This document shows, piece after piece, positions 1 to 9,544 of a DNA stretch of 64,000 nucleotides (position 1 is its first letter; every line of letters starts with the position of its first letter). The notes under the pieces are model-generated. The model was not told where the DNA came from. It saw nothing but the letters and a program-made list of their open reading frames with translations, and ran no database searches. Source of the stretch: Candidatus Zhuqueibacterota bacterium (GTDB lineage Bacteria; Zhuqueibacterota; Zhuqueibacteria; Oceanimicrobiales; Oceanimicrobiaceae); the NCBI GenBank assembly GCA_029262005.1, contig JAJDAG010000180.1, forward strand, positions 1 to 64,000, in the 5' to 3' direction. The position numbers and the translations under genes are program-made.

Positions 1-1431
1 TCGGTTGAATGGTTTTGCAATATAATTGAAAAATCCGGCAAACTTGTTTGAGGTCATTTTGCCATCCAGAGTTAGGGTCGGTACCGTGGCGCCGAGCGCA
101 CCTGTGTACTCTGCAAAAAAGTTGTCATAATCCGTTATGAGATGTTTTGCCTCAATTCCGAATTCCATGCTGCTCCTGTCGTTTAGTCGAAAATAGTTAA
201 TATTTCTGAATTTGAAAGCCTGCTCAAAGGACCGGTTTTTTATTATCAGATCTGCCGAGCCGGTTTCGAAGAAATCCTCTTTAAACTTGGTGGATGTATA
301 TGAAAGAGAGGTATTTGAGTACCCGCTATTATGCCACAGAGCCCGCCAATTGAGGCCGATCGTACTTTCAACAATATCCTGATTCCCGAAAAAGATCATA
401 TCATTTTCTTCTGCAGTTTCTTTGTCCGGGTCATTATGATCGTCTCCCCAAATGCCCAGTAGGGTCAATTTGTGTTTTGGGTTTAGCTCATAAGCCAGTT
501 TCCCCTGAATATCGCCAAATGTTGGTGCAACGTTTGTCCCGGTATCAACAGCCTTGACCAGCAAGTCCAAAAAACTTCTTCGAATCGAGATGAGCCACGA
601 ACCCTTATTGCTAAAAAGCGGACCTTCCGCTACGCCTCCAAAACCGGCGAAATTCAAATCTAACTGGCCGTCAAATTCCTCGCGATTACCGTCGCGAAAA
701 GTGATTTCCATAATCGAAGACAACTTATCACCGTAGATTGAGGAAAAGCCCCCTGTATAAAAGTTAACATCGCGAATAAAATCCACATTCACCAAACCGA
801 TGGGTCCTCCAGATGTGCCTTGTGTTGGGAAGTGGTTGATATTCGGTATCTCGATATTATCTACAAAAAAGGCATTTTCTATGGGACTGCCACCACGGAC
901 GATCAGGCTATTGCTTTGGTCGTTTACTTTTGCGATGCTCGGAAGGCCCATGATAATCCGGCTGACGTCTCCGGCTGAGCCAGGAGCTCGACGGATTTCT
1001 TCATAAGAAAAATTGGTAACGCTGGTCGGTTTATCTTCAGTTTCTACAAAATATCCACCCGAAACAACTACCTGGCCCATTTCGACGGCAGACATTCTGA
1101 GTTCAGCGTCAACAAAAGTAATTCGCTTTGATTTGACTATGATATCTGTTTTTATTAGTGGTTCATAGCCGATATAGCTGAATTGAATCGTATAATTTCC
1201 GACTGGAACATTTTCAATTAAAAACCAGCCTTGTTCATTTGTTGCATCTCCTAACCGCATTCCTGACAACAAAACGTTGACGCCTATGAGAGGCCCTTTT
1301 GTTTCACGAGCAGCTACCCTGCCTTTAATAGAACCGCTTGTTGCATGAACTTCAGAAGAAGCAAAACAAAGATGCAATAGCATTAAGATAAATGGTAAAG
1401 GCAAGACCGAAAAGAATTGTTTGCAGCCCAT
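1..1431 (-). CDS. TonB-dependent receptor (N-terminal part; runs off left edge)
   Basis: The open frame starts with ATG at 1431 and runs off the left end, so only about 477 N-terminal residues are present. A signal peptide (about residues 1-30, hydrophobic core LPLPFILMLLHLC) is followed by a CarboxypepD_reg-like beta domain (about 33-115, with GSIKGRVAA and SFQ-type strands such as YTIQFSYIGYEPL). A TonB plug follows (about 130-230, SRIIMGLPSIAKVND, NSLIVRGGSPIENAFFVD, then FYTGGFSSIYG), and the barrel begins after it. The family imports bulky substrates through the outer membrane using TonB energy. The CarboxypepD_reg N-terminus is typical of Bacteroidota and FCB receptors. No SusD-like partner or substrate clue lies in the window. 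The gene has its own upstream region and is separated from the act operon by 546 bp. Confidence 0.9.
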   Translation of the reverse strand, partial: MGCKQFFSVLPLPFILMLLHLCFASSEVHATSGSIKGRVAARETKGPLIGVNVLLSGMRLGDATNEQGWFLIENVPVGNYTIQFSYIGYEPLIKTDIIVKSKRITFVDAELRMSAVEMGQVVVSGGYFVETEDKPTSVTNFSYEEIRRAPGSAGDVSRIIMGLPSIAKVNDQSNSLIVRGGSPIENAFFVDNIEIPNINHFPTQGTSGGPIGLVNVDFIRDVNFYTGGFSSIYGDKLSSIMEITFRDGNREEFDGQLDLNFAGFGGVAEGPLFSNKGSWLISIRRSFLDLLVKAVDTGTNVAPTFGDIQGKLAYELNPKHKLTLLGIWGDDHNDPDKETAEENDMIFFGNQDIVESTIGLNWRALWHNSGYSNTSLSYTSTKFKEDFFETGSADLIIKNRSFEQAFKFRNINYFRLNDRSSMEFGIEAKHLITDYDNFFAEYTGALGATVPTLTLDGKMTSNKFAGFFNYIAKPFNR

Positions 1432-1655
1432 ACTTGATCTCCACCTTATTTTAGTTTTTGTTAATAATAAACATATAAAATTTAAATATGCCGAGACAGT
1501 TTAAATTTTCAGCCTAATAATTTCGGTGCAAGATAACTATTTAGAACGCATCAAACGCTCAATCCCAACGGATTGGACATTTTAAATTAAATAATGTAGG
1601 CCAGCAGGCTACGCTTGTCTTTTTGAACCCAACACTTCTCTGCATCAAAGCGCAC

Positions 1656-1682
1656 AAAAAAAGCCCTGCTTCTTCACAGAGC
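1656..1682 (-). terminator. Candidate rho-independent terminator of the act operon
   Basis: Read on the minus strand, GCTCTG (1682-1677) pairs with CAGGGC (1668-1663) around an 8-nt loop, with one G-U pair. Two more possible G-U pairs extend the stem, and seven T residues follow directly. It lies about 295 bp past the actF stop, which is far but with no gene between. The short stem keeps this a candidate. Confidence 0.5.
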
Positions 1683-1774
1683 CCTGACTTTACTTTTTCC
1701 CAATTCCTTCTCTTGCACAAAATCGTTTTGTCGCAAACGCAGCACTACTCAGAACCTAGTTGTATTGAAACAAA

Positions 1775-1792
1775 GCAAAACTAAAGTTTTGC
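1775..1792. repeat. Short perfect palindrome, possible dispersed repeat copy
   Basis: GCAAAACT, a 2-nt spacer AA, then AGTTTTGC forms an 18-nt perfect inverted repeat followed by ACTC. A related structure lies between the sensor kinase and regulator genes (22151-22196), where GCAACACTAAAAC is followed by GTTGCACTCC, and a nearby CTTTAGTTTTGC matches one arm here. This suggests a small dispersed palindromic repeat. Confidence 0.45.
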
Positions 1793-1977
1793 ACTCTGAA
1801 AAATCAAACACAAGTTAGGCAAAACAAATTCATTGTTCAGGAAAAAAATCAGAGAGGAGCTAAAAAATGGGAGGGCGTGTTAATTGACTTTGTGGTGCTT
1901 TCGGCAGTCTGTGCAGGCTCCGGCCAGGACTCACTGAAATATCAGCCCTGGCCTAAACCCGCACTTGCCAAACCAGC

Positions 1978-3156
1978 TCAGGAGTGGCTCAATTCCGGCA
2001 AACTTTCCACCAAATAAGGATCTTTTACAGGCACCAGATTGTGTTTTCCAAGGGCGCGGAACACCACCCAGAAAAAAACAGCCATCATTCCGACAAAAGT
2101 ACCAATTTCCCAGATACCAAATACCGGATCAGCGCCAAAAATAGCAGGCATGATCATAATGTACAAATCAAGCCAGTGGCCGATGAGTAGAATCACAGCA
2201 GCCTGGAGTATGACTTTATCGCTGCGCTTGGTTGCCCGCGGCAGCAACATAAGAAATGGGATCAACCAATTTAATATAACATTCAGAAACGAAAGAGAAC
2301 CCCAGCCGCCAAAGTGACGGAAAATATAGTATGACGTTTCCTCTGGAATATTTGAGTACCAAATTAACATGTGCTGCGAAACCCACATATAAACCCAGAA
2401 AAAACTAAAGGCCATCATCATGCGGCCAAGATCGTGTAAATGTTCGGTGGTGAAAAGATGTTTGTAACCAAGATGCCGCAGAAACACAATGACCACAACC
2501 ATTGCAGCAAGCGTGCTTATAAACATACCTGAGAGGTTGAGCCAGCCAAACACAGTACTGTACCAGTGCGGCTGCAAAGACATGAGCCAATCAACACTTG
2601 CGAGGCAAAACGTGTAGATACCAAGAATGATAAAAAAGACCGAATTGCGGACATTGCGCTTCGTGTATTTAACATCCCCATTCGCATCTTGTTTAACTGA
2701 ATTGCGAACAATAACCCTGCTCAACACAATCCAGAGAACGAAATAGCCAATTGTTCTTGCAATAAAAAACGGCTCATTGAGCCAGGCGCTTTTGCTTGTT
2801 AAAATCTCATCTTGCGCAACAACTGTAGTGTGACTCCATTCATAGAGTGTATGAATACCAAAAATCAGGGCCAGCCCCCCCACAGCCGCAAAAGGCAGCG
2901 TGGCTGTAATTGCTTCGGGGACTCTGCGAATAGCAACACTCCAACCGGTATTAGAGACGTATTGGATAGCAACAAATATTCCTGCCCCCAGTCCAAGCCC
3001 GGTCAGATAAAAAAACGAAATTAAGAAATTGGGCCAAATTCTTTCTTGAGCAGTAAAAAGCCCGACAATCAGAGTTAACAGACCAATCGCGCCCAATGCG
3101 AGCAAAATTCGATTTACCTTTGCCGGGATCCGTAAATTAGGGATAGAATTGATCAT
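1978..3156 (-). CDS. actF: Alternative complex III quinol-binding membrane subunit ActF
   Basis: A 392-residue polytopic membrane protein with about ten hydrophobic helices. It belongs to the NrfD/PsrC-like family and is the second such subunit of alternative complex III, a quinol:electron-acceptor oxidoreductase that replaces cytochrome bc1. It is the last gene of the set actABCDEF; its ATG overlaps the actE stop by 4 bp (ATGA), indicating translational coupling. The N-terminus NRILLALGAIGLLTLIVGLF is the first helix, and conserved aromatic and His-rich helices follow (HTLYEWSH, SFFWVYMWVSQHMLIWY). Family assignment rests on sequence character plus operon position. Confidence 0.88.
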   Translation of the reverse strand: MINSIPNLRIPAKVNRILLALGAIGLLTLIVGLFTAQERIWPNFLISFFYLTGLGLGAGIFVAIQYVSNTGWSVAIRRVPEAITATLPFAAVGGLALIFGIHTLYEWSHTTVVAQDEILTSKSAWLNEPFFIARTIGYFVLWIVLSRVIVRNSVKQDANGDVKYTKRNVRNSVFFIILGIYTFCLASVDWLMSLQPHWYSTVFGWLNLSGMFISTLAAMVVVIVFLRHLGYKHLFTTEHLHDLGRMMMAFSFFWVYMWVSQHMLIWYSNIPEETSYYIFRHFGGWGSLSFLNVILNWLIPFLMLLPRATKRSDKVILQAAVILLIGHWLDLYIMIMPAIFGADPVFGIWEIGTFVGMMAVFFWVVFRALGKHNLVPVKDPYLVESLPELSHS

Positions 3157-3719
3157 GGTTGAGTCTCTTGCAATTTGCGAACGTAAGCAACCGTAAACCA
3201 GCGGTCCGGCCGCTCGATTTGGGCGTTGTACGAAGGCATGTTTTTATATCCATAAGTAATAATATGAAAAAGCTGCCCATCCTTCATAGAGCGGGCATTA
3301 TCCAGCAGCAACGATGGCGGCGCCGGGTAGCCGCGTTTAGCCACCGGACCGTCACCTTGTCCACCTGCACCATGACAGGGCTGGCAATAAACCTGGTACA
3401 TTTTTTTGCCCCGGTCCAGGCTTTCCGAAGTTTGCCCGCCAAATGGATTCGACAGTTCTTCTCCCGCACGTTTAGACTCTTCGACGGAACTGCCAAAGTG
3501 CAGGGGTTTTAAGCCGCGAGCAACGGTCCCAATCACTGGATTTTGTTGCGTTTGCCCATTGGCAAAGTGCGGGTTCGGGGACTCGGCTTTATAGGCGAAT
3601 GAACGCGCCATATCCGGCAGATATTCCAGGCTTCTGCGATCGGTTTTTTGTCCCAGAACTAAATCGAGCAGGAACAGTCCGGCAACAATGACGATTGTTG
3701 CCGCAATCATTTTTTTCAA
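3153..3719 (-). CDS. actE: Alternative complex III monoheme cytochrome c subunit ActE
   Basis: A 188-residue protein with an N-terminal membrane anchor (about 3-23) and one covalent heme site, CQPCH at 112-116, with a likely axial Met in KNMPSY. It serves as a cytochrome c subunit or electron exit of alternative complex III at the outer face of the inner membrane. The start is decided by the ribosome site: GGAGG lies 7 nt before a TTG at 3719, which overlaps the actD stop as TTGA, whereas the next in-frame ATG (3710) would be 16 nt away. The 3' end overlaps actF by 4 bp. Confidence 0.88.
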   Translation of the reverse strand: MKKMIAATIVIVAGLFLLDLVLGQKTDRRSLEYLPDMARSFAYKAESPNPHFANGQTQQNPVIGTVARGLKPLHFGSSVEESKRAGEELSNPFGGQTSESLDRGKKMYQVYCQPCHGAGGQGDGPVAKRGYPAPPSLLLDNARSMKDGQLFHIITYGYKNMPSYNAQIERPDRWFTVAYVRKLQETQP

Positions 3720-4243
3720 AGAGTTACCTCCGCGAGTCTTTTTGCTTCGAGCATATTAAATTGCTGCCATAGACGCTGAACCGCACCTGAGTCAAAAGAA
3801 GCGTCTCTCTGCTCCAAAGCGATAACAAACCGATCATTTGTAACACCTGGATAGGGCACCCACTCTGTCTTACCCGGATAAAGCTTTGTTTTCACAAACA
3901 TTGAAAAAACAACTCCGAGTCCGCCGATCAAAACCGTCAATTCAAATATCACCGGCAGGTAGGCAGGCAACGAGTTGAAAGGCTTTCCACCGACATTTAA
4001 AGGCCAGTCAATGGAGCCAATCCAAAATTGTACAAACACCGCCAACATCAAACCTGTAGCGGCAAATGCCAAACAGGCCCAGGTTAAACGGCTTGGTTTC
4101 AGGCCCATGGCATTTTCCAGGCCATGCACTGCATACGGTGTATAAACATCATGAATTTTGTAACCGGCAGCATTGGTAGCCCGGGTTGCATTCAGGATGT
4201 CATCTTCATTTGAAAAAACACCTAAGAAGAGTTGTGCGTCCAT
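3716..4243 (-). CDS. actD: Alternative complex III subunit ActD (DUF3341)
   Basis: A 175-residue protein matching the DUF3341/ActD family. A cytoplasmic N-terminal part starts DAQLFLGVFSNEDDILNATR, and the motif DVYTPYAVHGLENAMGL is characteristic. Two transmembrane helices follow (about 57-77 and 96-116). It is a structural membrane subunit of alternative complex III without known cofactors. It starts 2 bp after the actC stop and is coupled to actE by a 4-bp overlap. Confidence 0.87.
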   Translation of the reverse strand: MDAQLFLGVFSNEDDILNATRATNAAGYKIHDVYTPYAVHGLENAMGLKPSRLTWACLAFAATGLMLAVFVQFWIGSIDWPLNVGGKPFNSLPAYLPVIFELTVLIGGLGVVFSMFVKTKLYPGKTEWVPYPGVTNDRFVIALEQRDASFDSGAVQRLWQQFNMLEAKRLAEVTL

Positions 4244-4245
4244 AT

Positions 4246-5661
4246 TTATGCCTCAACAGCCTCAAGTTCAGTTTCAGAGTTTTGAATTATTGCAGGCTTG
4301 CGATTCTTGTTCCGGCCATAGCTTAAAACGCCCTTAACTTCACCAATTGCAATGAAAGGAATGAAGCGGGCAAACAACAGAAAAGCCGTAAAAAACAAGC
4401 CAAAACTACCCATCAAAGTAGCAATTTCAATAAGCGTGGGTTTGTACATCGCCCAGCTCGAGGGCAGAAAGTCACGGTGAAGAGAAGTTACGATAATAAC
4501 AAACCGCTCAAACCACATGCCGATATTGATGACGATGGACATCACAAACACAAAGGCAATACTGCGGCGCAACTTTTTGAACCACAGCAACTGTGGTATA
4601 ATCACATTGCAACTCACCATTATCCAATACGACCAGGCAAACGGCCCCAACGCTCGATTAATAAATGCAAAGCGTTCGTAGTGGTTCACCGAGTACCAGG
4701 CCATAAACATTTCAGTTGCGTAAGCCAGGCCAACAATGCCTCCGGTTGTCAAAATCACTTTACACATTTTCTCAATGTGATCCAGCGTAATATATTCTTG
4801 GTAATTTAATACTTTACGGGCGATGATCATCAAGGTCAGCACCATGGCAAAGCCTGAAAAAATCGCACCGGCAACAAAATAAGGTGGAAAAATTGTGGTG
4901 TGCCAGCCGGGAATGACCGAGGTCGCAAAGTCCATGCTCACGATGGAATGCACAGACAGCACCAGTGGTGTCGCAAAGGCAGCAAGCAAAACATAAACCG
5001 TTTCATAGCGATGCCAGGTGCGAGCAGAACCATTCCAACCAAAGCTGGTAATTCGATAAATGACCTTCTTTATTTTTGATTTTGCGCGGTCACGCAAAGT
5101 AGCCAAATCCGGAATAAGACCGATGTACCAGAACACCAAAGAAATTGTAAAATAAGTACTGATTGCAAAAAAGTCCCACAACAATGGTGATCTGAAATTC
5201 ACCCACAACGGCCCGCGGAAATTAGGGTAGGGCGCAATCCAGAAAAACAGCCATGGTCGCCCCATGTGAATAAGCGGAAAGATACCGGCACAGATGACCG
5301 CAATAACAGTCATGGCTTCGGCTGAGCGGTTGATGGATGTGCGCCAGCGTTGCCGGAATAAAAACAATATCGCGGAGATCAAGGTGCCCGCATGCCCGAT
5401 ACCAACCCAGAAGACAAAGTTGGTTATATCGAAGGCCCAACCGACGGTTTTGTTGAGTCCCCAGGTGCCGATACCGACTTTGATCTGATATGAAACCGCA
5501 GCCACGCCAATCACCAATAATGAAAAAGAGAGCGTGAATGCAAACCACCAGAGCATGGTCGGTGGCCTCTCCAGCGTGCGGGCAACGTCGTCGGTTATCT
5601 GTCCGAGAGCTTTGTCCCCTTCGATGACGGGTTTTCTCAGTTTGGAATAGTGCATTGACAT
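4246..5661 (-). CDS. actC: Alternative complex III quinol-binding membrane subunit ActC (NrfD family)
   Basis: A 471-residue NrfD/PsrC-type integral membrane protein with about ten helices, the main quinol-oxidising subunit of alternative complex III. Typical signatures are the N-terminal [19 protein letters not shown] helix, then [23 protein letters not shown] and [16 protein letters not shown]. The ATG at 5661 is preceded by a GGAG about 13 nt upstream. The gene sits between actB (78-bp gap) and actD (2-bp gap), as in known act operons. Confidence 0.92.
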   Translation of the reverse strand: MSMHYSKLRKPVIEGDKALGQITDDVARTLERPPTMLWWFAFTLSFSLLVIGVAAVSYQIKVGIGTWGLNKTVGWAFDITNFVFWVGIGHAGTLISAILFLFRQRWRTSINRSAEAMTVIAVICAGIFPLIHMGRPWLFFWIAPYPNFRGPLWVNFRSPLLWDFFAISTYFTISLVFWYIGLIPDLATLRDRAKSKIKKVIYRITSFGWNGSARTWHRYETVYVLLAAFATPLVLSVHSIVSMDFATSVIPGWHTTIFPPYFVAGAIFSGFAMVLTLMIIARKVLNYQEYITLDHIEKMCKVILTTGGIVGLAYATEMFMAWYSVNHYERFAFINRALGPFAWSYWIMVSCNVIIPQLLWFKKLRRSIAFVFVMSIVINIGMWFERFVIIVTSLHRDFLPSSWAMYKPTLIEIATLMGSFGLFFTAFLLFARFIPFIAIGEVKGVLSYGRNKNRKPAIIQNSETELEAVEA

Positions 5662-5739
5662 CTTAAAATATTTTCTCCAATCATGTCTTTAATAGTACCG
5701 CCAAGCCACAGATAAATGATCAGTAAATATCAGTTAGGC

Positions 5740-8700
5740 TTATCCGTGCCGCCCTTCTTCAGAGGGTTCATCCTGCCGATTTCGCACCTTGGTCAAATAT
5801 CCTACCGTCGGTCGGAAATTCATTTCTTCCAGCATGCGGTAGTGGCGCGGATCGTTAATCAGTTTTGAAATTCGGCTGTCAGGATCGTTCATATCGCCAA
5901 AGACGATGGCATCAGCCGGGCAAGATTGTTCACAGGCAAGTTTGATGTCGCCATCAGCCAATGCGATTCCCTGCCGTATCGATTCCGCCTTGGCTTCCTG
6001 AATACGCTGCACACAGAGTGAACATTTTTCCATGACGCCGCGCGTACGCGTGGTGATATCCGGATTAAGCGCTAAATTTTCCCTGCTATCCTTTTGCCGG
6101 TAATCAAACCAGTTAAAACGCCTGACTTTATAAGGACAATTATTGGCGCAGTAACGCGTGCCGACGCAACGGTTGTAAATCTGCTGATTCAAACCTTCGT
6201 CGCTGTGGACTGTTGCCAGGACCGGACACACACCTTCGCAGGGTGCATGATCACAATGTTGACACATCACCGGCTGGTGCAAAACACCGACATTGTCCTC
6301 ATCACCGGAGTAGTAGCGATCCAGCCGCAACCAGTGCATCTCGCGGCGGCGGAAAACTTCATCCTTTCCTACCACAGGCACATTGTTTTCAGCCTGGCAA
6401 CTTATCACACAAGCTGAACAGCCCGTGCATTTACCTAAATCGATTGCCATGGCCCAATGATGGCCTTCATATTTATGATCCTGTTCCCACAATTGCAGTG
6501 ATTCGTGTTTTTCATGGTTGCCGGATGCAGGGTCTTTCACATAAGCGGCAAGCGTTGTTTCGCGCACGAGGTTTCTGCGTTGGCCGCCCAACTCTTCAGG
6601 AACAGTTACCGAGTGATGAGTCTGAGTCAAAGCCAGATCCACGTGCTTGCCGGTGGCAGAAAGTTCCACTGTATTATTTAACAGAAAACCATCTTCAGTC
6701 TGCGATACAAAAACAAAACCGTTTTTCCCGACCCTTTCCCCTGCCTTCAATGTTGGTTTTCCCTCAAGCCACTCGGGTCCGGCATTCGCAAACCGCTCTG
6801 TACCCATGCGACCATATCCGAGCGCCACAGCAACAACTTTGTCATGTTGCCCCGGCTGAATTATCGCTGGTAATTCAAACGAAACATCTCCGGTGGTTAC
6901 ATTAACAACATCCCCGTTTTTTACGCCTGCCTTTTTGGCTGTGGCTGCGGACAGGCAAACATAATTGTCCCAAACAGCTTTCGTAACGGGATCCGGTAAC
7001 TCCTGCAACCATGCGTTATGAGCATGACGCCCGTCCAGCATCCCGGCTTTTTGATAAAGCACCAAATCGTAAGAATCATGGGCGGTATTCGCCTGCATTG
7101 GTTGCGGCGCCTTCTGCCCCATTTTGAAAGCACTTAAAGAAATCGGTTCAGGGCGCAACGCAGCATAACCATTATGCACCGAATTATCCCAGAACTCCTG
7201 GAAGGAACCCGCTCCACTCTGACGCGGATAAATATTTTGACGCCAAAATGATTTCATACTATCCAAATCATTATCCCCGGCACCTGACCATTTATTCAAA
7301 GTATGGCGGACCGAGCGTGCCTGCCCCAAGCCCTGGACAGTTGGTTGCGAAACGCTAATGATGCCCGAAGCAACTTCAGCGTCGTTCCAGGATTCAAGAA
7401 AATGCGGGGCCGGCAAGATGTATTGGGCCAAGCTCGATGTCTCATCCTGATGATCAGAGAAAGACACAGTTAAGGACAATTGACGAAACGCCGCACTGAA
7501 TTCTTCAGCATTCGGCAAGGTATAAACGGGATTCGAGTCAGCTATAAACAGGGCATTTACTTCGCCTGCTTTCATTCGGGCCAGCAGCGCTTGTACCCGG
7601 CTATCATTGCCATTCCACTGACGGGAGGGCCGCTGAATATTCAATGTTTTGCCATAATTGCCTAGTTTTTCATTTATAAAATTAACCGCACTTTGCGCAC
7701 CTGTGTCATTCAGCCCACAAATAACAAGGCTCTTGCCGCGAGCCCGCCAGAGTTCGGTAGCAATTTCATCAACGATAGCAGTGTCCACGGTTCCTGCCTG
7801 CCAATCAGGAAAACGAGAACCGGACTTATTGGCCAGTTTTTTGGCAATTGCAAAGAGTAGTGAACGGCCCTCAGCTGTGGTTATTTTGATGCGGCGATCA
7901 GCATTGGCGCCAGTAACAGACATCTGACCTTCCAACTGGATATGTTTTGATAGCCTTGTTGAACCTTCCTCCACATGACGCCCGGCAGTGTAATCCCTGG
8001 TGAATTCCACCGGTGACAGCCAGGTACTCAGGAAGTCCGCATTAAAACTTACGATGACCTCAGCACGGTCAAAGTGATAATGTGGCAGCACTCTCTGGTT
8101 AAAATTTTCCTCATGCGCATCCAAAATAGCCGAATAAGACGCCGGATCATATTCGATGTGCTCTGCGTTCCTAAAGCGACTCAGAAATTTTTTGATTGCC
8201 GCACGCGTACTTGGACTCGTGATTGTTCCAGTCAAAAAATAAACATTGTCAGTGATGTCCGCCAGTTTCTTGTTGATAGCGACATCCACTTTTTCCCAGC
8301 TCGTAGATTCTTGATTAACCACCGGCTTATGCAAACGCTGAGAATCGTACAAACCCAAAACCATGGCCTGACCAACAGCACAAACCCCACCACCAGACAA
8401 TGGATGCTCCGGATTACCTTCAATTTTAATGGGGCGTCCGTCACGATTTTTTGTAAGAATTCCACAACCGGCATTACATCCGGCGCAAGTGGTGGCGTAC
8501 CAATAAGCCCGCCCCGGTGTAATCTCCTCAGGTTTCACCAGGACTGGAATCGATTTTTCAATAGGGGCGCGTACGCAAGAGGCGAACATGGTTCCGGCAA
8601 GAGAAAATCCTGCTGCTTTCAGGAATGAGCGCCGCGAAACTTCCGAGTTTTGTAACTTGGTTGTATCGAAAAGCGCCCCGACTTCTTCCGGTTTGGCAGG

Positions 8701-8790
8701 AAATTCACTATCCAAAGTTTTAATAAACTCAGGGGTGGATTCCCTTTCCTCAATTCCCTTCCAGTAGATCTTGTTTTTGTTTTCTGACAT
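5740..8790 (-). CDS. actB: Alternative complex III molybdopterin-like/iron-sulfur subunit ActB
   Basis: A 1016-residue fusion typical of ActB: a molybdopterin-oxidoreductase-like region (about 80-770), which in this family carries no molybdenum, fused to an iron-sulfur region. A twin-arginine export signal lies at 52-58 (SRRSFLK) and ends at a lipobox-like FASC (Cys72), so export by Tat, possibly with lipid anchoring, is likely. Four ferredoxin-type cysteine groups occupy about 788-957, beginning KCTGCSACVISC and including CQHCDHAPCEGVCP, CANNCP and CSLC with CEQSCP. These carry electrons from quinol toward the heme subunits. It lies 25 bp after actA. Confidence 0.93.
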   Translation of the reverse strand: MSENKNKIYWKGIEERESTPEFIKTLDSEFPAKPEEVGALFDTTKLQNSEVSRRSFLKAAGFSLAGTMFASCVRAPIEKSIPVLVKPEEITPGRAYWYATTCAGCNAGCGILTKNRDGRPIKIEGNPEHPLSGGGVCAVGQAMVLGLYDSQRLHKPVVNQESTSWEKVDVAINKKLADITDNVYFLTGTITSPSTRAAIKKFLSRFRNAEHIEYDPASYSAILDAHEENFNQRVLPHYHFDRAEVIVSFNADFLSTWLSPVEFTRDYTAGRHVEEGSTRLSKHIQLEGQMSVTGANADRRIKITTAEGRSLLFAIAKKLANKSGSRFPDWQAGTVDTAIVDEIATELWRARGKSLVICGLNDTGAQSAVNFINEKLGNYGKTLNIQRPSRQWNGNDSRVQALLARMKAGEVNALFIADSNPVYTLPNAEEFSAAFRQLSLTVSFSDHQDETSSLAQYILPAPHFLESWNDAEVASGIISVSQPTVQGLGQARSVRHTLNKWSGAGDNDLDSMKSFWRQNIYPRQSGAGSFQEFWDNSVHNGYAALRPEPISLSAFKMGQKAPQPMQANTAHDSYDLVLYQKAGMLDGRHAHNAWLQELPDPVTKAVWDNYVCLSAATAKKAGVKNGDVVNVTTGDVSFELPAIIQPGQHDKVVAVALGYGRMGTERFANAGPEWLEGKPTLKAGERVGKNGFVFVSQTEDGFLLNNTVELSATGKHVDLALTQTHHSVTVPEELGGQRRNLVRETTLAAYVKDPASGNHEKHESLQLWEQDHKYEGHHWAMAIDLGKCTGCSACVISCQAENNVPVVGKDEVFRRREMHWLRLDRYYSGDEDNVGVLHQPVMCQHCDHAPCEGVCPVLATVHSDEGLNQQIYNRCVGTRYCANNCPYKVRRFNWFDYRQKDSRENLALNPDITTRTRGVMEKCSLCVQRIQEAKAESIRQGIALADGDIKLACEQSCPADAIVFGDMNDPDSRISKLINDPRHYRMLEEMNFRPTVGYLTKVRNRQDEPSEEGRHG

Positions 8791-8815
8791 ATTTATAGAT
8801 TTTAGGAGTTAGTTT

Positions 8816-9472
8816 TTAGTAATGACAAGCAGCGCAATTCGTGGAAGGATGCTTTCCCGGAAAATCTGCTATGATCCCATTGTTTACATCCCGGTGACAA
8901 TTGACACACCACCCCATTGACAAATCATTTTCCTGGGAAACTTTCTCCATAGATTCAACCGCGCCATGACATTGTTGACAAGTAACGTCGGCGTTGACAT
9001 GCCGCCGATGATCAAAAAATGTGAAGGCAGGCAGACTGTGAATGCGTGTCCATTCAATGGGTTTACCCACGAGGTTTTTGTCATACTTCATTTTTTCAGT
9101 ATCAAAGCCAACTGCTGCGTAAAGCTTGCGCAGTTCGTCAGATACAGGTATTTTCAGATCACGTTTCTCATCCTGAGCGGCTTGTTCCTCAATCTGGTTC
9201 TGCTCCCAGGACGCGGTAACAAACTTGTGGCAATTCATGCAAATGCTTGCAGCCGGCGTTCCCGCGTGCCTGCTTTTGTCTGCACCGGTATGACAATAAA
9301 GGCAATCAATTTGCAGATCACCGGCATGCAGTCTATGCGAAAAAGCGATGGGCTGCTCAGGTGCAAAGCCCTGATTATTGCCCGGGAGGTTGATGTTTAC
9401 GCTGCGGGCATATATTATTGTGCCCGTCACAAGAGCGATCAGCAGGAGGATTGTAATATTTCTGTTTGTCAT
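8816..9472 (-). CDS. actA: Alternative complex III pentaheme cytochrome c subunit ActA
   Basis: A 218-residue protein with an N-terminal membrane anchor (about 6-22) and five CXXCH heme sites: CLYCH 57-61, CMNCH 78-82, CQQCH 165-169, CVNCH 189-193 and CAACH 213-217, the last almost at the C-terminus. The pentaheme pattern and its place as first act gene identify ActA, which passes electrons from ActB out of the complex on the periplasmic side. Only 72 bp separate it from the upstream NarK-type gene in the same orientation, so read-through from the nar genes is possible. Confidence 0.92.
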   Translation of the reverse strand: MTNRNITILLLIALVTGTIIYARSVNINLPGNNQGFAPEQPIAFSHRLHAGDLQIDCLYCHTGADKSRHAGTPAASICMNCHKFVTASWEQNQIEEQAAQDEKRDLKIPVSDELRKLYAAVGFDTEKMKYDKNLVGKPIEWTRIHSLPAFTFFDHRRHVNADVTCQQCHGAVESMEKVSQENDLSMGWCVNCHRDVNNGIIADFPGKHPSTNCAACHY

Positions 9473-9544
9473 GCTTTATGCGCAATCCGTAAGTTAACGA
9501 CTTTACAGCAAAAATTTATTCTTAGCCAAATGCTATCATAACAA

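Larger units (their letters stand above)
1432..1977. other. Intergenic region between actF and the TonB receptor gene
   Basis: This 546-bp AT-rich stretch has no supportable gene. It holds a candidate terminator for the act operon (1656-1682), a perfect short palindrome (1775-1792) and presumably the promoter of the TonB receptor gene. A weak GGCCAGG/CCTGGCC inverted repeat near 1921-1952 has no T-run and was not called. Confidence 0.6.

Noticed and set aside
6213-6905. 230-codon plus-strand frame opposite actB
   Set aside because: Antisense shadow of the actB iron-sulfur region; low-complexity Pro/His/Arg-rich translation.
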